This document shows, one piece after another, positions 1 to 5,801 of a stretch of DNA of 7,615 nucleotides (position 1 is the first letter of the stretch; the number at the start of each line of letters is the position of its first letter). Source of the stretch: Pyrinomonadaceae bacterium. GTDB taxonomy: Bacteria > Acidobacteriota > Blastocatellia > Pyrinomonadales > Pyrinomonadaceae. The stretch covers positions 1 through 7,615 of the forward strand of contig JAJAYR010000525.1 of NCBI GenBank assembly GCA_026786155.1, given 5' to 3'. Both the position numbers and the translations under genes were made by a program. A model generated the notes under the pieces. It was given only the letters and a program-made list of their open reading frames with translations. It was not told where the DNA came from and did no database searches.

Positions 1-1346
1 CCGCTGAACTGTTTCGCCGCGCCGCCTTCCATTTTGTTTTGATTCGCCACCAGAGTCCAGAAATTGCGGTCTTGACTGGCGACCGCCGCGAAAACTTTGT
101 CTAAGTTTTTGCTCAAATTTCCCTGTCCGCTATTGTAGCTGGCGATGGACAACGGCACGCTGTCGGGCGCGGTTCCGAAGCGTCCCATCAACGATTTGAT
201 ATATTTCGCCGCCGCCTTCGCCGACGGTTCGGGTTCGCATCGCTGGTCTGCCGCCAACCCGTAATCGGGCGCGGACGAAGCTAAAAACTGAAACATTCCT
301 TTGGCGCGCGTCGGACTTTCCAGACACGGACAATGCTCCGATTCAATCATCGCAATGTAAATCCCGATTTGCGGCTCAACGCCTTCCGTGTTGAACGCAC
401 GCACGATAAACGGCGCGTTTTTCGTCGCGCGTTCGAGAACCGTATTAAAATCACTTTTCAGCCAGCCGCCCTGCGAGCAGTTGTCGGTTCGCGCCCGCGC
501 CATTCGCCCGACGTAGCCGTTGAGATATTTCTTGATTTCCTGCACGGCTTCGGGCAGAATCGCTTCGCTTTTTTGATTGCCGATAATGCGGGCGATTTTT
601 TCGGATTTGAGCGCGACGTAACGATTTTTTTCGTCTTCCGACATCGCTTGATATTTTTTTCCCGTTGGGAAAATTACCGGCGTTCCGCTGTTCAAAGTTT
701 CCGGCGTGTTGGTCAGACTCGTATTGTCCGCGCTTGAATTTCCCGTTGTCGTTTTTTCCGGTTTCGGCGTTTTTTCCGGCGTTTTTTTAACGTCTTCCTC
801 TTCGTCATCGTTTGAATAGTCGGGCGTTTTAATTTCGTCTTCGGTGTTCGATTTATAGACGACATCCGATTTGCCGCCAACCACTTTCACGCCGACCACG
901 ACCGCCGCGATGCCGATAACGAACAGCGCAAACATCGTTATCAAAGCCGGAATCAGCATCGAAGAATGCGCTGACGAAGAAGCGGCGGAAACCGTTTTCG
1001 TCTGCGCCGTCGGCGTTTGATTGGCGATTGGCTGCGCGGCTGTTTTGCCGTCGGAAATCCTGACCGACATTTTCGTTTGGTTGCCGATTTTGACGGTATC
1101 GCCGTTCTTCAGAATCGTGCCGCTGCCGCCGACTTTTTCGCCGTTAACAAAACTGCCGTTCGTCGAATTTTCGTCAACAATCCAAATGTTGTCGCCGTCC
1201 CGATAAACCGTCGCGTGAATCCGCGAAAGTCCTTCGTCATCGAGCCGACAATCAGCATCGCCGCGCCCGAAAGTCGTTCTCTCGCGCACGATTGCTATCT
1301 CTTTCGAGCCTTCGGAAGTTGAATATGTCAGAGTGATTTCGAGCAT
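1..1346 (-). CDS. FHA domain - TM - lytic transglycosylase membrane protein (3' end missing)
   Basis: The frame is open from ATG at 1346 to the left edge, giving 448 residues with the C-terminus outside the window. Residues about 1-97 form an FHA domain, a phosphothreonine-binding module, with G27-R28, S41-R42-x-H44 and N63-G64 all present. One transmembrane helix spans about 130-155. A Lys/Glu/Pro/Thr-rich linker follows (about 160-220). The C-terminal part resembles the SLT lysozyme-like fold: AMIESEH places the probable catalytic acid at Glu335, followed by AKGMFQFL and IASYNSGQG, the usual second and third SLT motifs. Expected topology is FHA in the cytoplasm and transglycosylase in the periplasm, where it would cleave peptidoglycan glycan strands. 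It is a paralogue of the next gene upstream, which has lost the catalytic Glu. No Shine-Dalgarno sequence is visible before the ATG, and a heptad-repeat cassette ends about 15 bases upstream. Domain calls are confident; the cellular role is inferred. Confidence 0.88.
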   Translation of the reverse strand, partial: MLEITLTYSTSEGSKEIAIVRERTTFGRGDADCRLDDEGLSRIHATVYRDGDNIWIVDENSTNGSFVNGEKVGGSGTILKNGDTVKIGNQTKMSVRISDGKTAAQPIANQTPTAQTKTVSAASSSAHSSMLIPALITMFALFVIGIAAVVVGVKVVGGKSDVVYKSNTEDEIKTPDYSNDDEEEDVKKTPEKTPKPEKTTTGNSSADNTSLTNTPETLNSGTPVIFPTGKKYQAMSEDEKNRYVALKSEKIARIIGNQKSEAILPEAVQEIKKYLNGYVGRMARARTDNCSQGGWLKSDFNTVLERATKNAPFIVRAFNTEGVEPQIGIYIAMIESEHCPCLESPTRAKGMFQFLASSAPDYGLAADQRCEPEPSAKAAAKYIKSLMGRFGTAPDSVPLSIASYNSGQGNLSKNLDKVFAAVASQDRNFWTLVANQNKMEGGAAKQFS

Positions 1347-1360
1347 TATTTTGGAAAGTA

Positions 1361-1530
1361 GGCAGTAACAGAAGGCAGTCGGCAGAAAGCAGTCGGCAGG
1401 TTTGTTGACCAGATATTTATATTAAATCGAAGTTCGCATTCTTTAAGTTATTAACCAACAACTGCTTCTGCCTACTGCCTTCTGCCTTGTGCCTACTGCT
1501 TTCTGCTTTCTGCCTTCTGCCTTCTGCCTG
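1361..1530. repeat. Inverted heptad-repeat cassette (GGCAGnn / CTGCCTT arms)
   Basis: The right arm has nine consecutive 7-base units at 1468-1530 with consensus CTGCCTT and variants CTGCCTA, CTGCTTT and GTGCCTA. A six-base partial unit precedes it at 1462. The left arm (1361-1401) holds about six units of the complementary type (GGCAGTC, GGCAGAA, AGCAGTC), one shortened to six bases. The arms are therefore inverted around an AT-rich spacer of about 60 bases, and TTGTTG (1402-1407) pairs with CAACAA (1456-1461) at its edges. The cassette fills almost the whole intergenic gap: it starts 8 bases after the upstream stop codon and ends about 15 bases before the downstream start. A transcript would fold into a long imperfect hairpin. 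Intergenic heptad repeats of this general kind are known from cyanobacteria and other bacteria; their function is unclear. Confidence 0.85.
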
Positions 1531-1538
1531 CTTCTTAT

Positions 1539-3086
1539 CTATTTTCCGACTAAAGTTTTATAAAGTTCCGAAATCGGGCGGTCTTTTTTCAAACCTAATT
1601 TCTGCGGATTTTCCGCGACGATTCCGGCAGCGAAAAAGCGGGCGACTTGTTCGCGCTGCTTCGGGTCTTTGATGACTTTCCAAAAATCCGCGCGGTCGGC
1701 GGGCAAAGTCGCTTTCCAGATATTTGCTTCCTGCGGCGATTTGCCGAACGCGGCGACGCTGTAAATTATATCGCCTTCAAACACTTCCAAAACGAGCGAT
1801 TTCAGATAAAGCGAAGCGGCTTTCGACGCGCAGTTTTGCGCCGAATCGGACAAAGTTTCCGCACCGCATAAACCGTTCAAACCTTCCTGCACGGCGAAAG
1901 CCTGGCTCATTTGCCACAGACCTTCGTACGCGCCGACTTTTTGCGGTTTGAATTGACTGCGGCTCATCGCCAAAATAAATCCGAGCGGCGCGTCCAGATT
2001 TCTTTCCTGCACGAACGAGACGCTAATCACGTCTTTATACGCGGCGGCGCGGTTGAAATAGCCGTCGGAAGTATATTCGGCGGTTTTCTTGTTCACTTCG
2101 AGCAAAAACTGCGGGTCGAATTTGTAATTCGATGTTCCCGAAAATTCCTTTAACAAATTTTTTGACATTTCCTGCGCGTCGCCGCCGGAAACTTTCGTTC
2201 CCGTTTTCGCCGGTGGCGGCGTTGGCTTGGCGGCGACTTCGACGGGCGTGGGCGGCGGCGCGGCGATTTCAATCGTTTCAAATTGCAGGGCGACATCGGT
2301 CGGCTGTTCGATTTTGTTGCCTTGCTCGTCTTCTAAAATAATTTGCAGATTTTGCAGACTGCCGTCGGCTAATTCGGGAAACTGCGCCGGGTCGAGCGTC
2401 GCCGTAAAAGGCTGTTCGGTCGCATCGGCAAATTCTCTGCCGTTTATCAGGAAAATCGCGCGGCTGGCGCAGTCGGCGTTTTCCGATTCGGTTTCGATTT
2501 CCGTCTTTTCGGTAATCGTTTCGCCGTTGTCCGGTTTGGTGATAACGGTTTTGGCTTCGCAGCGGCTGGAGCCGGAATAGGAATAAACGACCGCGCCGAC
2601 GACGCAAATCGCCGCCAAACCGACGGTCGCGCCCGCGAGTCCGAGCATCAACGGCATTCGGCTTTTCGAGACGGCTTTTTCATCCGCGACGATTTCGGCA
2701 TCTCCTTTTTCTTCCGCCGTTTCGTCCGCTTTTTCGTCTGCCGCCACCGCCGATTCGTCGCGTCCGACTGCCGTCGAAGCGTCTTTATTTTCCTGTTTGT
2801 CAGCGGTTGAAAACGTCGCCTTGCTCGTTCCGCCAAGGAGAATTTCGTCGCCGTCGTTGAGTTTTTTGTCGTCCCTGACCGATTCGCCGTTGAGTTTCGT
2901 GCCGTTGCTGCTGTTTAAATCAATCAGCCAAAATTCGTCGTCGCGCCATTCGATTTCGGCGTGGTAGCGCGAAACATTTGAGTCGGACGCAAACGCCGCC
3001 GTGTTGTCGGTGCCGCGTCCGAGCGTCGTGATGCCCTGACCGAGTTTGATTTCGCTGCCGTCAATTTTTAATTTCGCGTCTGCCAT
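1539..3086 (-). CDS. FHA domain - TM - Ig-like - degenerate lytic transglycosylase-like protein
   Basis: Complete protein of 515 residues. The FHA domain (about 5-95) keeps G23-R24, S39-R40-x-H42 and N61-G62, so phosphothreonine binding is likely intact. An acidic linker rich in Asp, Glu and Ala (95-140) leads to a transmembrane helix at about 144-170. Residues about 178-272 look like a bacterial Ig-like beta domain, followed by a Pro-rich linker (277-296). Residues about 355-490 align by eye with the transglycosylase domain of the downstream paralogue: AMSRSQF against AMIESEH, EGLWQMS against KGMFQFL, and SVAAFGKS against SIASYNSG. The catalytic Glu is replaced by Arg376 and the AYN-type motif is lost, so this is probably a non-catalytic glycan-binding or regulatory version. 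The ATG lies 10 bases after the stop of the gene upstream, with no clear Shine-Dalgarno sequence, which suggests translational coupling. The Ig-like call is tentative. Confidence 0.9.
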   Translation of the reverse strand: MADAKLKIDGSEIKLGQGITTLGRGTDNTAAFASDSNVSRYHAEIEWRDDEFWLIDLNSSNGTKLNGESVRDDKKLNDGDEILLGGTSKATFSTADKQENKDASTAVGRDESAVAADEKADETAEEKGDAEIVADEKAVSKSRMPLMLGLAGATVGLAAICVVGAVVYSYSGSSRCEAKTVITKPDNGETITEKTEIETESENADCASRAIFLINGREFADATEQPFTATLDPAQFPELADGSLQNLQIILEDEQGNKIEQPTDVALQFETIEIAAPPPTPVEVAAKPTPPPAKTGTKVSGGDAQEMSKNLLKEFSGTSNYKFDPQFLLEVNKKTAEYTSDGYFNRAAAYKDVISVSFVQERNLDAPLGFILAMSRSQFKPQKVGAYEGLWQMSQAFAVQEGLNGLCGAETLSDSAQNCASKAASLYLKSLVLEVFEGDIIYSVAAFGKSPQEANIWKATLPADRADFWKVIKDPKQREQVARFFAAGIVAENPQKLGLKKDRPISELYKTLVGK

Positions 3087-3096
3087 TTTGGAATTT

Positions 3097-3978
3097 TTAT
3101 TTTTTCACTTTATTCAGCACAAAAGTTTCGATAATTTCTTCGTTATCATTCTCGTTCACGTTGACGATTCGGACGGCGAACGGCGTGTCGCCCGTTTGCG
3201 AAACCAAATCCTGTTTTGAATCTTCGATTAAATCAATCAAAGCGTTTGACTTCATTTTTCCCGACGACATCAAGTTAGCAACATTAACGCTCGTATTTTT
3301 CACGTCATCGGGCAAACCGACGAGCCGGTCGCGGCTGAAAATTAACGTAAAAAATTCCTGCGGCGCATCCTGATACGGGAAAAGCGTCAAAGCGCAGTCG
3401 CGCCGGTTCGGAATAATTTTTTTCGGGCAATTGGTCGGCAAAACGTATTCGTAGTTAGCGGAAACAAGATTGTTGCCGTTGTTGACAATTTTTGAAGGGA
3501 AAATAATTTCACCGTCGGCTTCGGGCGATTGCTGGCGAATAATATACAGAAAACCGCGCTGATTGGCTTTAACCGACAATCGCAAACGGTCGTCCGGCGT
3601 AAATGTCGCCCGCGGGTTAACTTCCGATTCGCTGCCGTCCTTATTAACCATCATCAAGCGCAACTGCAAAGCCATCAGCGGGACTTCGAGCCTTCTGACC
3701 ATCGGTTTCGGCGCGATTGACCGCGTTTGCTTGGAAGCGGCGATTGGTTTTCGATAATTTTTACGGCTTTTTTTCTCGACACGAACGATTGAAACTCTTC
3801 TGACGACATCAATTTTGCGCGGCGCGGGTTTAGCTTTCGGGCTGATTGCCGCGCTCGCTTTCTGTTTGATAATCATCACCTCGTCCATCTGCGCCGAAGC
3901 GTTTTCCACCTGTGCAAAAACGAAGAGCAAAGTTATCGCCAATAGTGAAATTTTCCCGATAATCATCTTTAGATTCAT
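3097..3978 (-). CDS. Secreted DUF4384 domain protein
   Basis: With the ATG at 3978 the protein has 293 residues. An earlier TTG at 3987 is possible, but AAAGG (3989-3993) would then sit almost on the start, whereas it lies 10 bases from the ATG. Residues 1-29 are a clear Sec signal peptide: Lys4 and Lys9, a hydrophobic core from about residue 10, and probable cleavage after Ala-Ser-Ala29. A Lys/Arg-rich low-complexity stretch (38-96) follows. Residues about 104-205 match the DUF4384 pattern: LQLRLMMVN, a P-x-x-x-F-x-x-D-D-x-L-R-L-S-V core, GFLYII and IIFPS. Two cysteines near residues 184 and 194 could form a disulfide. DUF4384 is an accessory domain often found with bacterial signalling and envelope proteins; its biochemistry is not established. 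The gene lies 60 bases after the FGE-like gene and 10 bases before the FHA gene, so all are probably co-transcribed. Confidence 0.87.
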   Translation of the reverse strand: MNLKMIIGKISLLAITLLFVFAQVENASAQMDEVMIIKQKASAAISPKAKPAPRKIDVVRRVSIVRVEKKSRKNYRKPIAASKQTRSIAPKPMVRRLEVPLMALQLRLMMVNKDGSESEVNPRATFTPDDRLRLSVKANQRGFLYIIRQQSPEADGEIIFPSKIVNNGNNLVSANYEYVLPTNCPKKIIPNRRDCALTLFPYQDAPQEFFTLIFSRDRLVGLPDDVKNTSVNVANLMSSGKMKSNALIDLIEDSKQDLVSQTGDTPFAVRIVNVNENDNEEIIETFVLNKVKK

Positions 3979-4038
3979 AAACCCCAAACCTTTCCCGAAA
4001 GCCTTTCGCAGTTAATTTTTTTGACGAAATAAAGCAGT

Positions 4039-5703
4039 TTATTTGCCTTGTGTCGGCAAAACGGCGGCGACGCGGCTATCGTCAGCCGACACCGCGCAGC
4101 GAAAACCGATAATCGCCGCGACGAGTTTTTCGCCGTCTTCACCGGAGGCGACGGTCGGCGGAATGTAAATTCTTTTCGTGGTTTTCAAACTGTCCTTCGA
4201 TTTTGAAGCGAAATGTCCGCCGCGCACGACGCGATTTTTTTCCCCGAATTCGGGATTTGAATTTGAAGCGTTCGGATACGGCTGGAAAAAAGCGTCCACC
4301 CATTCGAGAACATTGCCCGCCATATCCAACGCGCCGGACGCACTCGCGCCGCCGGAAAATTTCCCGACATCGGAGATTTTCGCAATTTCAAAAGCGACTT
4401 TATCTTTTTGAAAATCATTGCCCCACGGAAATTCGCGTTTCGTCTGCGCCGCTTCGTCCCACGACGCGGCTTTTTCCCATTCCGCTTCGGTCGGCAGACG
4501 TTTTCTCGCCCAATCCGCGTAAGCCTTCGCGTCGGCAAACGACACGCCGACAACCGGCGCGTTCGGGCGCGTCGTAAAATAATCCGTTTCGATATGCGGA
4601 TTCGTCGGAGCGGATTTGCCGGTCGCGTCGCAAAACGCTTTATATTCGGCGTTGGTAACTTCGGTTTTATCAATATAAAACGCGGGCAGAACGACTTTGT
4701 GCGCCGGTTTCGCTTCGTCCGCGTCCGTGTCGCTGCCCATCGTAAATTCGCCCGCCGCCACCAAAACCATCGCGCCTTGATATTCGATTTGTTTCGGTAA
4801 ATCGCTCGTTTGCGTCGTCATCGGCGCAGTCAATGGCGCGGACGGCGTGAGCGTTTCGCTGGTTGCTTCCGATTCGACGGGTTCGATTTTCGATGCCGTT
4901 TCAACCGATTTATTTAAAAATAGAAAATAAACTCCGGCGAGAGAACCTCCGGCGAACAAAAGCATCGCCAGAAGTCCGCCCATAATGAAAGGTATTTTTG
5001 ACGTTTTCTTTTTTTCAGGCGGCTTGCTCGATTCGGCGGCTTGATTAACGGGCGAAGATTCGGAAACAGGCGGCGCGACGGCAAATTGATTGGGAACAAC
5101 CGGCGGCGGCGTTTCAAAATTGACTTTTGGCGCGGGTTTATCAAACGATTTCGGCAAAGCGGCGGACGGTTTGAGGTTTAGCAAATCTTTATCAAAACCT
5201 TCCAAATCCGACAATTTAAAAGCCGCTGTTCTTTTTACATCGTCAATGTTTTCGCCTTCGGAAACGCGGAAAACGGGTGTCGGCATTGACCAATTGCTTT
5301 TCTTTTCCGGTTTCGGCGGGCTGAAATTCGGCGCGTTCATCGCCCAATCGTCCGGTTTGTTTTCCGGCGGCACGCTGACGTTCGGCGCATTCATTGCCCA
5401 ATCGTCGGCGGGCGGCGAAGCGAGCGGCGATTTTTTGTCCTGCCAATCGTTTGGCGGAATGTCGAGGCTCGGCGCGGTTTTGTCATACGCGGACGAAGCG
5501 GACGAAGGCGGATAATCGTTCGGGACTTCGAGATTCGGCGCGGTCATTTCCCACTCGTCGCCCGCTGAATCATTGGGCGTTCGGCTGACGTTCGGCGCGA
5601 AATCATCGGAAAAACCGTCCGCGTTTTTCTCTTTTTCCTGACGCAGATGCGGCATCGTCATTCCCCAACCATCGTCCTTCGGCTTATCGTTTTCGTCATT
5701 CAT
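4039..5703 (-). CDS. Membrane-anchored FGE/SUMF1-family protein with W-x-M-[TN]-x-P repeats
   Basis: Complete protein of 554 residues. The N-terminal 235 residues are Pro-, Asp- and Asn-rich, probably disordered and cytoplasmic, and carry seven copies of a short aromatic motif (listed separately). A Lys-rich stretch (227-236) precedes one transmembrane helix (237-263). Residues about 308-540 are a formylglycine-generating-enzyme (FGE-sulfatase, SUMF1) fold with MVLVAAGEFTMGS, FYIDKTEVTNAEY, RLPTEAEWEKA, FPWGN, DMAGNVLEWV, RVVRGGHF and GFRC. True FGEs have two copper-binding cysteines 4 and 9 residues after the R-x-G-G motif; here Ser500 and Ser505 occupy those places. It is therefore unlikely to make formylglycine and is better read as a binding, structural or otherwise diverged family member. 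GAGGA six bases before the ATG is a good ribosome binding site. The FGE-like domain should be outside the inner membrane. It heads the four-gene envelope cluster. Confidence 0.9.
   Translation of the reverse strand: MNDENDKPKDDGWGMTMPHLRQEKEKNADGFSDDFAPNVSRTPNDSAGDEWEMTAPNLEVPNDYPPSSASSAYDKTAPSLDIPPNDWQDKKSPLASPPADDWAMNAPNVSVPPENKPDDWAMNAPNFSPPKPEKKSNWSMPTPVFRVSEGENIDDVKRTAAFKLSDLEGFDKDLLNLKPSAALPKSFDKPAPKVNFETPPPVVPNQFAVAPPVSESSPVNQAAESSKPPEKKKTSKIPFIMGGLLAMLLFAGGSLAGVYFLFLNKSVETASKIEPVESEATSETLTPSAPLTAPMTTQTSDLPKQIEYQGAMVLVAAGEFTMGSDTDADEAKPAHKVVLPAFYIDKTEVTNAEYKAFCDATGKSAPTNPHIETDYFTTRPNAPVVGVSFADAKAYADWARKRLPTEAEWEKAASWDEAAQTKREFPWGNDFQKDKVAFEIAKISDVGKFSGGASASGALDMAGNVLEWVDAFFQPYPNASNSNPEFGEKNRVVRGGHFASKSKDSLKTTKRIYIPPTVASGEDGEKLVAAIIGFRCAVSADDSRVAAVLPTQGK
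4120..4780 (-). other. FGE-sulfatase (SUMF1) fold within the membrane protein
   Basis: This is the extracytoplasmic domain, about residues 308-528, with the closing GFRCAVS motif continuing to 540. Diagnostic blocks occur in the normal family order. Cysteine is scarce: C358 near the start and C536 in GFRC are the evident ones, and the pair needed for copper-dependent oxidation is absent. Homologous folds without these cysteines occur in iron-dependent sulfoxide synthases (EgtB-like) and in ligand-binding proteins. I see no EgtB-type DinB domain, so a non-catalytic role is favoured. Confidence 0.75.
5269..5673 (-). repeat. Seven degenerate peptide repeats, D-x-[WFY]-x-M-[TN]-x-P-x-hydrophobic
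   Basis: Copies lie at residues 11-20 (DGWGMTMPHL), about 29-39 (a degenerate copy, DGF then DDFAPNV), 49-58 (DEWEMTAPNL), 71-80 (SAYDKTAPSL), 100-109 (DDWAMNAPNV), 118-127 (DDWAMNAPNF) and 136-145 (SNWSMPTPVF). Each has an aromatic residue followed by a Pro and then a hydrophobic residue, with linkers of variable length and sequence. The copies at 100 and 118 are the most alike, consistent with recent duplication. Conservation of the motif against divergent linkers points to selection on short linear binding or modification sites in a disordered tail. Confidence 0.8.
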
Positions 5704-5709
5704 TGCTTT

Positions 5710-5714
5710 TCCTC
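5710..5714 (-). promoter_or_regulatory. Ribosome binding site of the FGE-like gene
   Basis: GAGGA on the minus strand lies six bases before the ATG at 5703. It is the clearest Shine-Dalgarno sequence in the window. It sits just outside the heptad-repeat cassette, which ends nine bases further upstream. Confidence 0.7.
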
Positions 5715-5722
5715 GTAAATAT

Positions 5723-5797
5723 GGGTCAGGGGTCAGAGGTCAAGTTCAAATCCTCTGACCTGAAACCTGAAACCTGAAACCTACCTCCTGACACCTG
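5723..5797. repeat. Inverted heptad-repeat cassette (GGGTCAG / CCTGAAA arms)
   Basis: The left arm has three units, GGGTCAG, GGGTCAG and AGGTCAA (5723-5743). The right arm (5752-5797) runs CCTCTGA, three exact tandem CCTGAAA units (5759-5779), CCTACCT, CCTGACA and a partial CCTG. GGTCAGAGG (5731-5739) is the perfect reverse complement of CCTCTGACC (5752-5760), giving a 9-bp stem with a 12-base loop. The cassette begins 4 bases from the cystathionine beta-synthase stop codon. It has the same layout as the cassette at 1361-1530 but a different 7-base unit. There is no U-tract after the stem, so it is not a canonical terminator. Confidence 0.85.
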
Positions 5798-5801
5798 TTA
5801 A

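Noticed and set aside
333..737. Plus-strand open frame opposite the first FHA gene, and similar plus-strand frames elsewhere
   Set aside because: They lie opposite well-supported minus-strand genes with recognisable domains, have Arg/Phe-rich compositions typical of antisense frames, and show no motif of their own.
1361..1530. CRISPR array
   Set aside because: The units are 7 bases long, contiguous and arranged in inverted arms. There are no unique spacers and no cas genes.
3979..3987. TTG start for the DUF4384 protein, adding three residues
   Set aside because: The ATG at 3978 gives a normal signal peptide and a better distance to the AAAGG sequence.
3996..4008. CGAAAG/CTTTCG palindrome ahead of the DUF4384 gene
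   Set aside because: The central gap is a single base and the stem is short; it is likely chance and has no matching second site.
5731..5760. Rho-independent terminator after cystathionine beta-synthase
   Set aside because: The 9-bp stem is perfect but no U-tract follows on the minus strand; it is part of the heptad cassette.
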